A stretch of DNA of 40,264 nt. It comes from Sphingomonas sp. Lineage in GTDB: Bacteria; Pseudomonadota; Alphaproteobacteria; Sphingomonadales; Sphingomonadaceae. The notes under the pieces were generated by a model. That model was not told the origin of the DNA. It saw only the letters and a list, made by a program, of their open reading frames with translations, and made no database searches. Location of the stretch: NCBI GenBank assembly GCA_025935515.1, contig JAICVC010000003.1, positions 1 to 40,264 on the forward strand, in the 5' to 3' direction. The position numbers and the translations under genes are program-made. This document shows positions 32,186-40,138 of the stretch, in pieces (within the stretch, counting starts at the first letter, position 1; each line of letters starts with the position of its first letter).

Positions 32186-32330
32186 CGACTCGCCCCTTCA
32201 TGGCCAATGCGGGCGGCAGACTGACAGCAATTCGGGCCGGACGGCGATGATTTTTCGACCGGCGGTCCGCATCGCCTCGCGAAGTTGAGCGTTGTCCCTC
32301 CGAACCAATCCCCAGCAAGCGGAGAAGACG

Positions 32331-32795
32331 ATGGCCGAACATTCAACCGAAATCAGCACGCTCAATACCCTGATCGCGACGACGATCGACAGCATCACGG
32401 GCTATGAAGACAGCGCCCAGAACATCGACAATGAGCGATTCCGCGAAATCTTCCGCCAGCGCGCCAACGAGCGGCAACAGGTCGTCGAGCAGCTGCGCGC
32501 CGAAGTCCGCCGGCTCGGCGGCAACCCCGAGGACGACGGCTCCTTCCTCGGCAAGGCGCACCAGCGCTTCGAGGATTTGAAGGCTGCGATCACCGGCCGC
32601 GACGAGAAAGCGATCATCAATGAGGTCGAGCGCGGCGAGGACTATCTCAAGGATAAGTTCGAGGCGGCGCTCAACAGCGACGAGCTCACCGGCGAGAGCC
32701 GCTCGGTCGTCGAGCGCTGTTATCAGTCGGTCCGCTCAGGCCACGACCAGATGAGCCAGCTCAAGCATGGGATGGAGGCATCGCCCCAGGCGTGA
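32331..32795 (+). CDS. DUF2383/PA2169-type four-helix-bundle protein
   Basis: A 154-residue all-helical protein. STLNTLIATTIDSITGYEDS and NERFREIFRQRANERQQVVE at the start, and the later RGEDYLKDKFEAALNSD, fit the DUF2383 ferritin-like four-helix bundle. The YEDS and ExxxR residues resemble metal-binding positions of ferritin-like proteins, but metal binding is unproven. ATG 32331 has GGAG 6 nt upstream. It is a single-gene unit, convergent with folE. DUF2383 proteins often appear in stress-response contexts. Confidence 0.88.
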   Translation: MAEHSTEISTLNTLIATTIDSITGYEDSAQNIDNERFREIFRQRANERQQVVEQLRAEVRRLGGNPEDDGSFLGKAHQRFEDLKAAITGRDEKAIINEVERGEDYLKDKFEAALNSDELTGESRSVVERCYQSVRSGHDQMSQLKHGMEASPQA

Positions 32796-32889
32796 ACCGT
32801 CAAATGTAATGAACCGCCCCTTAGAAACGGGGTGGGGCGCGGGGCGATCCTCAGGCCAGCGGGATCGCCCCGATCGCTAAGCGGATCGC

Positions 32890-33519
32890 TCAGTAACCCA
32901 TCAGCGCCAGCACTTCGCGGCGGCTGCGTTCGTCCTCGCGGAAGGTGCCCATCATCCGGCTGGTGGTCATCATGACCCCGGGTGTCGAAACGCCGCGGGC
33001 CGTCATGCAGGCATGGGTGGCCTCGATCACCACCGCGACTCCCTTGGGCTGGAGATGCTCCCAGATCGCGTCCGCGACCTGCGCGGTCAGCCGCTCCTGC
33101 ACCTGCAACCGCCGGGCAAAGCCGTGGAGGACCCGCGCGAGCTTGCTGATCCCGACGACCTTGTCCTTGGGCAGATAGGCGATCGCCGCCTTGCCGATGA
33201 TCGGCGCCATGTGATGCTCGCAATGCGACTGGAACGGGATGTCCTTGAGCAGCACGATCTCGTCATAACCGCCGACCTCCTCGAAGGTTCGGCTGAGATG
33301 AACCGCGGGATCTTCCGCATAGCCCCTGGCATATTCGCGCCAGGCGCAGGCGACGCGGCGCGGCGTGTCGAGCAGCCCTTCGCGGTCGGGGTCGTCGCCG
33401 GTCCAGCGGATCAAGGTCCGGATCGCCTCCTTGACCTCCGCCGGAACCTGCTTTGTCTCGCGTGAATCGTCGACGAGGTCGCCGTCTTCCGGCTCGCCAT
33501 GCTCGAACCGCGGGTTCAT
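32890..33519 (-). CDS. folE: GTP cyclohydrolase I
   Basis: A 209-residue FolE, which converts GTP to 7,8-dihydroneopterin triphosphate and formate, the first step to tetrahydrofolate. Zinc ligands Cys100 and His103 are in SHCEHHMAPI and Cys171 is in ATHACMTARG. The segments GLLDTPRRVA and VVGISKLARVLHGFARR are signature blocks. The length is normal, with an acidic N-terminal tail. Its ATG overlaps the stop of the FAD-binding protein gene (ATGA at 33516-33519). Other folate genes are not in the window. Confidence 0.97.
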   Translation of the reverse strand: MNPRFEHGEPEDGDLVDDSRETKQVPAEVKEAIRTLIRWTGDDPDREGLLDTPRRVACAWREYARGYAEDPAVHLSRTFEEVGGYDEIVLLKDIPFQSHCEHHMAPIIGKAAIAYLPKDKVVGISKLARVLHGFARRLQVQERLTAQVADAIWEHLQPKGVAVVIEATHACMTARGVSTPGVMMTTSRMMGTFREDERSRREVLALMGY

Positions 33520-34841
33520 GCGGCAAGCTCCCGCTGGATGTCATCGGCCACCTGGGCGGCCTGCTCGCGGATGTCCGGCACGGCAATGATCTCCCAGTAG
33601 CGGCCCTTGGTCAGTGGGCCCATCGCCCATAGATGCTCGCCGGCGCGGCAGGTTCCGTCGATCTCGATGCCGATGCCGAGATGATCGGGCCGAATCTCGC
33701 CCCCGTCGAGCAGGCTGCGGAGCAGCGGGTCTTTCGACCGGGCGATGGAATGCAGCGGCCCGGTGCAGTTGAAGGCGTAGGCGAAGGTTTCGGCATGCAC
33801 GTCCTGCTTGCCACGCCCCCGGTACCCCACCTTCAGTCCTTCGGGAACCGCGTCGACCGTCACGATTCGTGCAGCCACGATCTCGAGCCGGCCGTCGCCG
33901 ACCATGCGCGCGATCGTCGCGGCGACTTCCGGCGCAATCCGGTGGCGGTGGACGTCCCACCACGGCCGGACATGGCGCAGGAAGCGGCGCTGCTGGTCTT
34001 CGCCGAGGCTCTGCCAGAGCGGGTGGCTGTGCGGCCTCAGGCTGTCCACCGCCGCCCGCCAGCCCACCTCTGCGCTCCTGCGCCTCAGCCAGCGCCACAG
34101 GCTGCCGACGCTTCCGGAAGGTACGTCGTCCCGCTCGACTGGCGCAGGGTCGAAATCGGCATGAGAACGGGGGATCAACCCTCGCCGCGACAGCGCAAGA
34201 ATCTTGCCCTGGTGCCCGCCGGCATCCAGCGACAGCACCAGGTCCACCATCGTCAGGCCGGTGCCGATCAGCAGCGCCGAGCTTCCGCTGCTTGCAACAT
34301 CCTCGACCGCGGCGCGGGCCGCCTCACCCCAGGGGTTGCGGATGAAGCGGTCGCCGATGCCGGCGAAGGCGCTCAGCGGTTCCGGCTCCTGGTTGCCGAC
34401 GGCGAGGACCAGCGCTTTGGTCTCGATTGCCGAGCCGCCGTCAAAATCGACCCGCCATCCGTCCTGGTTTCGGATCCCGCGCATTGCCGTCGCCTCGACG
34501 ATTTCCGCGTGCCCGCTCCGCACCGCTTCATCGAGGATCCCACCGAGATAGCGCGCGAAAAAGCGCCGCTGTGCGAAATCCCGCGGCTCCCCTCCATCGG
34601 CCGCGAACGCCCGCGCGAAATGGTCGGGCTCGCCCGCGATCGCGCTCATTCCCTCGGCGCGGACGTTCAGCAGGTGCGCCGGCTCGGTCGTCGAATAAGC
34701 GACACCCTTGCCGACGCGGCCGCTACCGTCGATCAGGAACGACTTGATGCCTCGGCGCGCGAGCTGCGCGGCAAGGATCGTTCCCGATGCGCCGCCGCCG
34801 ACAATCGCGACCGCCCCCTGGCGGTCAGATTTCGTAGTCAG
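33516..34841 (-). CDS. FAD/NAD(P)-binding oxidoreductase, apparent CTG start
   Basis: The frame gives 441 residues if started at CTG 34841. The N-terminal AVAIVGGGASGTILAAQLAR is a complete FAD Rossmann motif. A second dinucleotide motif, ALLIGTGLTMVDLVLSLD, lies near residue 190, as in the COG4529 group. No ATG, GTG or TTG exists between an in-frame TGA at 34877-34875 and codon 65 (ATG 34649), and starting at 34649 would delete the FAD motif. GGAGA sits 6-7 nt before the CTG. The start lies within the last codons of the DUF6356 gene and the stop overlaps folE, so the three genes appear coupled. The substrate is unknown. Confidence 0.8.
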   Translation of the reverse strand: MTTKSDRQGAVAIVGGGASGTILAAQLARRGIKSFLIDGSGRVGKGVAYSTTEPAHLLNVRAEGMSAIAGEPDHFARAFAADGGEPRDFAQRRFFARYLGGILDEAVRSGHAEIVEATAMRGIRNQDGWRVDFDGGSAIETKALVLAVGNQEPEPLSAFAGIGDRFIRNPWGEAARAAVEDVASSGSSALLIGTGLTMVDLVLSLDAGGHQGKILALSRRGLIPRSHADFDPAPVERDDVPSGSVGSLWRWLRRRSAEVGWRAAVDSLRPHSHPLWQSLGEDQQRRFLRHVRPWWDVHRHRIAPEVAATIARMVGDGRLEIVAARIVTVDAVPEGLKVGYRGRGKQDVHAETFAYAFNCTGPLHSIARSKDPLLRSLLDGGEIRPDHLGIGIEIDGTCRAGEHLWAMGPLTKGRYWEIIAVPDIREQAAQVADDIQRELAA

Positions 34842-35106
34842 GCCAGTTCTCCGGATTTGCGGCGCCCGCCTTGCGCTTGTTCATATGGTCATACATGCCG
34901 GTGATGGTCTTGCCCGCCGTCTGCGTGAAGAGTCCCGGAACAACCGCATGGACGAGGCAGGCGAGCCCGGCGCCGACAAGCTTCGCGCCGATTGCCACCG
35001 CTCCAATACCATGCGCTGCCCAGCTCATTCCCAGCGAACGCGGGTGCTCGAACAACATGCGACCGGCCAACCCCGGCCGATGCTCGTCCTCTTGCTTGGT
35101 CGCCAT
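34825..35106 (-). CDS. DUF6356 family protein
   Basis: A 93-residue protein of a family I know mainly from sphingomonads as DUF6356. The conserved stretch starts FEHPRSLGMSWAAHG and continues through a hydrophobic segment (AVAIGAKLVGAGLACLVHAV) and VPGLFTQTAGKT. It ends NPENWPDYEI, and that C-terminus overlaps the FAD protein's start region. The one hydrophobic stretch could be a membrane-associated helix. Function is unknown. It is followed by the FAD protein and folE on the same strand. Confidence 0.85.
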   Translation of the reverse strand: MATKQEDEHRPGLAGRMLFEHPRSLGMSWAAHGIGAVAIGAKLVGAGLACLVHAVVPGLFTQTAGKTITGMYDHMNKRKAGAANPENWPDYEI

Positions 35107-35127
35107 CCGTCAGCCCTCACAAATAGC

Positions 35128-35204
35128 TGGCGACCCCGACAGGATTCGAACCTGTGGCCCTCAGATTAGGAATCTGATGCTCTATCCTGCTGAGCTACGG
35201 GGTC
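35128..35204 (-). tRNA. tRNA-Arg (anticodon CCU)
   Basis: A 77-nt cloverleaf on the minus strand. The acceptor stem is GACCCCG/CGGGGTC, followed by discriminator G and an encoded CCA (35130-35128). The anticodon stem TCAGA/TCTGA encloses the loop TTCCTAA, giving anticodon CCU, which reads AGG. The T arm ACAGG-TTCGAAT-CCTGT is canonical. Confidence 0.97.
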
Positions 35205-35214
35205 GCTGGCGCAT

Positions 35215-35243
35215 CGAATAGGGGCAGCCGCGCGACCAATCAA
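35215..35243 (-). promoter_or_regulatory. Probable promoter of tRNA-Arg
   Basis: On the minus strand TTGATT (35243-35238) and TATTCG (35220-35215) are 17 bp apart, 10 bp before the mature tRNA 5' end. The -35 element lies in one copy of a 13-bp tandem duplication. Confidence 0.5.
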
Positions 35244-35264
35244 TTGACCGGCAATCAATTGACC
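35237..35264. repeat. Tandem 13-bp duplication
   Basis: caatcaattgacc occurs at 35237-35249 and 35252-35264, separated by two bases. The right copy encodes the last residues and stop of the DUF1178 gene; the left copy supplies the candidate tRNA -35 element. Confidence 0.85.
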
Positions 35265-35656
35265 TGGTTCGGAGGAGTGACCGGCAGCGGCAGGGGAGCG
35301 ACCGGGATCCCGTCGTCGGCCAGCGATTTGGCTTGCTCGAGCGTGGCGTTGCCGTGGACCTGCTGGCGCTCGATCTCGCCGCTGTGCATGGCGCGGGCGG
35401 TGTCGGTGAATTCGTCGCCGACCCAGCGCGAGTTCTTGAGCAACTCGCCCTGGAACGCCGCCAGCCTCGCCATCGGTGAATCGGCGCCCTTGATTGGCAC
35501 GCGCGGTGCCATCGGCGCCTTGCCGACATTGGCCGACCGGCAGACCGGGCATTGCACCAGTCCGGCCTGGCGCTGCTCGTCGAAGTCGGCATTCGAACGG
35601 AACCAGGCTTCGAACGTCTCGCCCCCCTCCCGGCATTGAAGATCGAACACGATCAT
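35255..35656 (-). CDS. DUF1178 family protein
   Basis: A 133-residue protein of DUF1178. The N-terminus MIVFDLQCREGGETFEAWF and the zinc-ribbon-like pair QCPVCRS (with Cys8 nearby) are characteristic. The conserved segment LLKNSRWVGDEF is also present. The first cysteine pair lacks the second Cys usually found near HxFE, so zinc binding is uncertain. The function is unknown. ATG 35656 overlaps the nitrilase stop (ATGA), making it the last gene in the comF-grx-nit-DUF1178 row. The C-terminal tail ends in the tandem duplication. Confidence 0.88.
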   Translation of the reverse strand: MIVFDLQCREGGETFEAWFRSNADFDEQRQAGLVQCPVCRSANVGKAPMAPRVPIKGADSPMARLAAFQGELLKNSRWVGDEFTDTARAMHSGEIERQQVHGNATLEQAKSLADDGIPVAPLPLPVTPPNQVN

Positions 35657-36480
35657 AAGCTTACCGCGTCGGGGATAGGCCGGCGGTGGTTGAGTGCCGG
35701 GATACGCGAGCGCACCTCGACGATCCGCTTCAAATCGATGTCGGCGAAGCCGACGCCGGATTCCTCGCCCATGTCGAGCAGGATGTCGCCCCACGGGTCG
35801 GCGACCAGCGAATGGCCAAATGTGTTGCGCCCATCTTCATGATGCCCGACCTGGGCCGCCGCGACCACGAACAGGCCGGCCTCGATGGCCCTCGCCCGGA
35901 GCAGCACGTGCCAGTGCGCCTTGCCGGTCGGGACGGTGAAAGCGGCCGGGACGGCGATCACGTCGGCGTAGGATTCGGCGAGCCGCGCATACAGGCCCGG
36001 GAAGCGACGGTCGTAGCAGATGGTGAGGCCGAGCTTGCCGATCGGCGTGCCGTTGACCAGCACGACGCCGCCGCCGGCGGAATAGACATTGGACTCCCGC
36101 CAGCTCTCGCCTGTCGGCAGGTCGACGTCGAACAAATGGATCTTGTCATAGGTCGCGCGCACCTCGCCCTCGCGATCGATGACGAAGCCGCGGTTTGCCA
36201 CCTTGCCGTCGCCGGCGAGGACCGCGAGCGAGCCGACATGGAGCCAGATGCGGTGCTGCGCCGCCGCCTCGCGGACCGCGGCAAGCACCCGGTCCTCGTC
36301 CTGCGGCCAAAGCACCTTTGCGGCGCGCTGAGCGTCGCGGTCGAGAAGCCCGGACATTTCCGGCGTGAACAGCATTTCCGCGCCGCCCGCGACCGCCTGC
36401 TCGATTGCCAAAACCAGCGAGCGCGCGTTGGCTTCGGGATCGATTCCCGTATTCGACTGAAAAAGCGCGATGCGCGTCAT
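35653..36480 (-). CDS. Carbon-nitrogen hydrolase (Nit1-like)
   Basis: A 275-residue nitrilase-superfamily amidase with the complete Glu-Lys-Cys triad: Glu41 in FTPEMSG, Lys113 in YDKIHLFDVDL and Cys155 in LTICYDRRFP. The segment TVPTGKAHWHVLLRARAIE and the DLPTGESWRES loop are typical of Nit1, which hydrolyses deaminated glutathione, rather than of omega-amidase, though this is inference. It overlaps the glutaredoxin gene start to stop (36477-36480), which suits a glutathione-linked role. Confidence 0.92.
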   Translation of the reverse strand: MTRIALFQSNTGIDPEANARSLVLAIEQAVAGGAEMLFTPEMSGLLDRDAQRAAKVLWPQDEDRVLAAVREAAAQHRIWLHVGSLAVLAGDGKVANRGFVIDREGEVRATYDKIHLFDVDLPTGESWRESNVYSAGGGVVLVNGTPIGKLGLTICYDRRFPGLYARLAESYADVIAVPAAFTVPTGKAHWHVLLRARAIEAGLFVVAAAQVGHHEDGRNTFGHSLVADPWGDILLDMGEESGVGFADIDLKRIVEVRSRIPALNHRRPIPDAVSL

Positions 36481-36731
36481 TGGCCGAAGAGTTCGTCCAG
36501 CTTGCCCGAGCGCTCGAGCGCAACCAGGTCGTCGCAGCCGCCGACATGGTGTTCGCGGATGAAGATCTGGGGGACCGTGCTTCGTCCGTTCGCGCGCTGG
36601 ATCATCAGCGCGCGCGCTTCTCCGCCATAGTCGACGGGAATCTCCTCATATTTGACGCCTTTCGCCTCGAGCAGCTGCTTTGCGCGCCAGCAATAAGGGC
36701 AAAACGCCTTGGTATAGATTTGAACGGTCAC
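36477..36731 (-). CDS. grxC: Glutaredoxin 3
   Basis: An 84-residue dithiol glutaredoxin. The active site is CPYC (residues 11-14) in KAFCPYCWRAKQLLEAKG, with TVPQIFIREHHVGGCDDL as the glutathione-binding cis-proline and GG region. Length matches GrxC. It reduces protein and glutathione mixed disulfides in the cytoplasm. It is followed directly by the nitrilase gene (4-nt overlap) and lies 36 bp after comF. Confidence 0.96.
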   Translation of the reverse strand: MTVQIYTKAFCPYCWRAKQLLEAKGVKYEEIPVDYGGEARALMIQRANGRSTVPQIFIREHHVGGCDDLVALERSGKLDELFGQ

Positions 36732-36767
36732 GGTCGGTCCTTCACGCCGGATAGTTAGGCACTCGCA

Positions 36768-37502
36768 TCAACGCATCAACTGCAAAGGTTTCACCACGCG
36801 CGCCCAGCTTACCAGCTCAACCCGGGCTGCCCCGGCGCGCCTGAGCGTCCGAGCGCAGGCCTCCGCCGTGCTTCCAGTGGTCAGGACGTCATCGACCAGG
36901 ATCACGGTCTTCCCGGCGATTGCCGATTTGTCCCTGACGCGAAAGGCGCCGGCGACCGTCCTCCGCCGCTGGAGCGGGCTCATCCCCTTGAGCGGCGGCG
37001 TCCGCCGGATTCGTGTGAGCGCCAATGGATTGGCAGCGATCCCAAGCCGTCGAGACAGTTCGCGCGCGACCAGCGCCGACTGGTTGAACCCACGCCGCCA
37101 CAATCGCGTCCGGTGCAACGGCACTGGGACCAGCAGGCGATCACCCCCCTCGCCGACCAGCGGCGCCATGTACCGCGCCATCGTCCGGGCGATCGCGACC
37201 TTGCGCCCATATTTCAGGCGGATCGCCAGGCTCCGCGAGAGATCGTCGTACGCGACCGCCGCGCGAGTGCGGGCAATCCTCGGCGGCCGTGCCAGGCAGA
37301 CGCCGCAGCTGGTCTCCTCGGTGGCCTGCAGCGGCAACCCGCAGGTCGAGCAACCCGAGTGGCCGAGAAATTCAATCTGCTTCCAGCAATCGGCGCAGAA
37401 GCTGTGCACGTCGGCGACGATGGTCCCGCAGACGGCGCAGCGCGGCGGCAGCGCGAAATCGAGCGCCCAGTGCGCGGCGACACGGACGGCATTGCCAATC
37501 AT
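36768..37502 (-). CDS. comF: ComF-family phosphoribosyltransferase-like protein
   Basis: A 244-residue ComF protein. The N-terminal part holds four CxxC pairs (22-25, 36-39, 51-54 and 66-69), a likely double zinc ribbon. The C-terminal phosphoribosyltransferase fold has VILVDDVLTTGST (PRPP loop, 200-212). ComF homologues take part in DNA uptake or recombination in transformable bacteria and are also present in many others as GntX-like proteins. ATG 37502 (MIGNAVRVAAHWALD) is chosen because upstream residues in the open frame are arginine-rich noise. It heads the grxC-nit-DUF1178 row and is divergent from a methyltransferase gene. Confidence 0.93.
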   Translation of the reverse strand: MIGNAVRVAAHWALDFALPPRCAVCGTIVADVHSFCADCWKQIEFLGHSGCSTCGLPLQATEETSCGVCLARPPRIARTRAAVAYDDLSRSLAIRLKYGRKVAIARTMARYMAPLVGEGGDRLLVPVPLHRTRLWRRGFNQSALVARELSRRLGIAANPLALTRIRRTPPLKGMSPLQRRRTVAGAFRVRDKSAIAGKTVILVDDVLTTGSTAEACARTLRRAGAARVELVSWARVVKPLQLMR

Positions 37503-37540
37503 TGCGCGTCTTGTCGCTTGGTCGCGGCCAGCGCACAAGC

Positions 37541-38314
37541 GTGTCAGTGCCCGCGCTCTTCGACATGGAGCTCCGCGCGCTGCGGCGCGACCGCGCCGCC
37601 CGCGCGGGCGCCGACTTATTCCTTCATCAACGCGCCTTCGACGATTGCCTCGAGCGCCTCGCGCTGATGCAGCGGCGGTTCGAGCGCGCGCTGCTGATCG
37701 GCTGTCCGGATGCGTCCTGGCCCGGTCGGCTGGCCGTTGCCGGCCAGCTCGACGTTCGCGATCCGGGCCCCTTGTTCTCAGCCGGGGCAAAAGGGGAAAC
37801 GATTGTCGAGGACCAGTGGCATCCGCCTGAAGCGGCTTACGACCTCGTGCTCGCCATCGGCACGCTCGATACAGTCAACGATCTGCCGCTGGCGCTGCGG
37901 CTGATCCGCCACGCAATGCGCGATGGCGGGCTGTTCATCGGCGCGCTGTCAGGCGGCGACACGCTCCCGCAGCTTCGGCACGCGATGCGCGCCGCCGACG
38001 CCGCCTCTGGCACAGCCGCACCGCATGTTCACCCGCGCATCGAAGCGGCGGCGCTTGCGCCGCTTTTGACCAACGCCGGGTTCATCGATCCGGTGGTCGA
38101 TGTCGACCGCATATCCGCCTCTTATGCTTCTCTGAGCCGGCTGGTCGCCGACCTCCGGGCGATGGGCGCCACCAGCCTGTTGACCGCGCGCCCGAAATTC
38201 GTCGGCAAGTCCGCACGTGCTGCAGCGCTCAGCGCCTTCGCGAGCCGCGGCGACGGCGCGCGGACGGTCGAGACTTTCGAGGTTCTGCATTTTGCCGGCT
38301 GGACGTCAAAATAA
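37541..38314 (+). CDS. Methyltransferase-domain protein (BioC/NDUFAF5-like)
   Basis: A 257-residue protein beginning MSVPALFDMELRALRRDRAA, with GTG 37541 or GTG 37547 as start. LFDMELRALRRDRAA is the tell-tale opening of the BioC/NDUFAF5-like family. The SAM-binding region around RALLIGCPDASWPG is weak for a typical motif I, but AYDLVLAIGTLDTVNDLPLA and MRDGGLFIGALSGGDTLPQL are family blocks. NDUFAF5-type proteins modify a respiratory complex I subunit; BioC acts on malonyl-ACP. Which applies is unknown. The ribosome binding site is weak and the comF start lies 38 bp away on the other strand. Confidence 0.8.
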   Translation: MSVPALFDMELRALRRDRAARAGADLFLHQRAFDDCLERLALMQRRFERALLIGCPDASWPGRLAVAGQLDVRDPGPLFSAGAKGETIVEDQWHPPEAAYDLVLAIGTLDTVNDLPLALRLIRHAMRDGGLFIGALSGGDTLPQLRHAMRAADAASGTAAPHVHPRIEAAALAPLLTNAGFIDPVVDVDRISASYASLSRLVADLRAMGATSLLTARPKFVGKSARAAALSAFASRGDGARTVETFEVLHFAGWTSK

Positions 38315-38408
38315 AGAGCTGAAAGTCCATTAACTGTAGTCGTCGAAAGACTTGTTAACCCTCAGTCACGTAAACCCGCCGCGTGGACGTGGACCAGAGG
38401 AGGGTGGC

Positions 38409-38594
38409 GTGAGCGCTATCCGAAAGATCTTGCGCAGGTTCGGCGCCGACGAGCGCGGAGCAACTGCGATCGAATACGGGCTAATCGTCGGACTGATTGC
38501 AGTCGCCTCGATCGGCGGCATGCAGCAGCTCGGCGGGGGCGTCGGCGGCAAGTGGGGCAATCTCGCTTCGACCGCGAATACCTATATGCCCTGA
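38409..38594 (+). CDS. Flp/Fap-type pilin component
   Basis: A 61-residue Flp pilin. After a basic leader (MSAIRKILRRFGADERG) comes the conserved cleavage and assembly segment GATAIEYGLIVGLIAVASIG with the Glu5-equivalent. Flp pilins polymerise into tight-adherence fimbriae secreted by the tad machinery. GTG 38409 has GGAGG 5 nt upstream. No tad genes are in the window, so this is an isolated pilin locus. It converges with the BepA-like protease 9 bp away. Confidence 0.92.
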   Translation: MSAIRKILRRFGADERGATAIEYGLIVGLIAVASIGGMQQLGGGVGGKWGNLASTANTYMP

Positions 38595-38607
38595 GCTATC
38601 GGCTCAG
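38591..38607. terminator. Weak bidirectional hairpin between convergent stops
   Basis: CTGAGC (38591-38596) and GCTCAG (38602-38607) form a 6-bp stem with a 5-nt loop that covers both stop codons. No U tract follows on either strand, so termination strength is doubtful. Confidence 0.35.
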
Positions 38608-40052
38608 CTTCGTCGCGTCCCGTAAATGACCAGCTTGACCTTGCGGCCTGGCACCAAAGTGCTGTTGGCCGCAAGGCCATTTAAGGACAGGAACCGCTCG
38701 ACCTTGAAATCGCGATAGGCCATCCGGTTGCTGAGCGACTGGATGGTGTCGCCCGGCCTCACCGTTTCGATGTGTATGATCCTCGGGCGGATCGCCGCTG
38801 CTTCGGCGGGCGTAACGCGGCGCAGCGAATTGATCATCGGCGCGAACGGCCCGACGCCGTAACCGCCCGGCGTCAGCATTACGAAATAATAGATGCGCTG
38901 GGCATCCCACTGATAGGCGGCGACGCTCGCGTCGATCAGGCCGGAATCGGTGTTCACGCGCGCGGTCGTGATCGCCGCGGGCATCCCGTTGATTGTGACA
39001 TGCTGCGGCTGCGGAACCGGGAAGTTCGCCTGTCCGCGCGTGAGTTGGCGGAAGGCGAGCAGGATCGCATTATCAAGCGTCCCATTATACTGGCCGCCGC
39101 GGAACTGCGCCTTGCCCGCCGATCCGGAGATGGTCACCGCGTCCGTGCCGTTTGACATCAGATAACCTTGGGGCACGCTGAACTGGATGCGCAGGTCGGG
39201 ATGGGTGAAGGTCGCCCCTTCGATGACGCCCTGGGCCGGATCGTCGTCGACATAAAGCCCTTCAAGCTCCCTCAGGAAGACGTCGCGGTTGCGGATGCCG
39301 GTGCCGAGCCTCCCGGTCGCGCGGCCGGCGGCAAGGGCGCGTTGCATGCGGTTCTCGCTAAGGGGGTGAGTGCTCGCCCACTCGGGTGTCTGGCGGTTGC
39401 TTCTCCCCTGGACCCTGGCCTGCAAGGCGCTCTGGCGACTGAGTGCGGCGAGAATGCCGGCGGCTCCGGCAGGATCGTAGCCGGCGGCGAGCATGTAGCG
39501 CAGGCCGAGCGTGTCGGCCTGATATTCCTGGTCCCGCGAGAAGCTCAACGTATCGAGCCGCGCCCGCGCCTGGAGAACGTCGGTGATGCCCGGGCCGAAA
39601 ATCGCCCCGATGATCTGGCCGAACACGCCCAGCGGATTGCGCTGCGCATATTGCTCGCGGATGTGGGCATGGTTTGCGGCGACATGACCGACCTCATGGC
39701 CCAGTGCGAACGCGAGCTGGGACTCGTCTTCCATCAGGCCCATCAGCTGGCGGGTGATGTAGACGTAGCCGCCGGGCACCGAGAAGGCATTCTCTACCGC
39801 CGAATTGAGGGTGGTGAAGTGCAGCGCCTGGCCGGGATTTCCGATGCCGGATACGGCGCCGACCCGGCGGCCCACGGACTCGACATAGGTTGCGCGGGGG
39901 CCGGTCTCGGCGCCGCCAAGCTCGCGCACCAGTTCCGCATGGTCGCGCTGCGCTTCGGCAACGTCCTGCGGGTTGAGATAACGGAGACGCTGCGCCGCCG
40001 CGGGCGTGATCGCCAGAGCGGCGGCGGCAAGCAACAGGATGGTTCTACGCAT
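38604..40052 (-). CDS. BepA-like M48 metalloprotease with LysM-like tail
   Basis: A 482-residue periplasmic M48 protease. The signal peptide is MRRTILLLAAAALAITPAAA. The zinc site is HEVGH at 119-123, with SRDQEYQADTLGLRYM giving the ExxAD ligand. Residues about 200-250 (HPLSENRMQRAL) fit the family's post-catalytic region. The C-terminal 50 residues (ETVRPGDTIQSLSNRMAY onward) resemble a LysM peptidoglycan-binding motif, and the segment between is an unassigned beta-rich domain. BepA-type proteins maintain outer-membrane protein assembly. The E. coli protein carries TPR repeats instead of a LysM-like tail. ATG 40052 is the only sensible start. Confidence 0.92.
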   Translation of the reverse strand: MRRTILLLAAAALAITPAAAQRLRYLNPQDVAEAQRDHAELVRELGGAETGPRATYVESVGRRVGAVSGIGNPGQALHFTTLNSAVENAFSVPGGYVYITRQLMGLMEDESQLAFALGHEVGHVAANHAHIREQYAQRNPLGVFGQIIGAIFGPGITDVLQARARLDTLSFSRDQEYQADTLGLRYMLAAGYDPAGAAGILAALSRQSALQARVQGRSNRQTPEWASTHPLSENRMQRALAAGRATGRLGTGIRNRDVFLRELEGLYVDDDPAQGVIEGATFTHPDLRIQFSVPQGYLMSNGTDAVTISGSAGKAQFRGGQYNGTLDNAILLAFRQLTRGQANFPVPQPQHVTINGMPAAITTARVNTDSGLIDASVAAYQWDAQRIYYFVMLTPGGYGVGPFAPMINSLRRVTPAEAAAIRPRIIHIETVRPGDTIQSLSNRMAYRDFKVERFLSLNGLAANSTLVPGRKVKLVIYGTRRS

Positions 40053-40138
40053 AGGGCCTGGATCACTTTCCCGTTTCGCAGCAACTAAAGCGCGGCGATT
40101 TTGAACGGAAAATGACTGGTCGAGGTTCCTGGCGCGAC

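Noticed and set aside
37503..37790. N-terminal extension of the ComF frame upstream of ATG 37502
   Set aside because: The extra 96 residues are arginine-rich, overlap the divergent methyltransferase gene and are not seen in ComF proteins.
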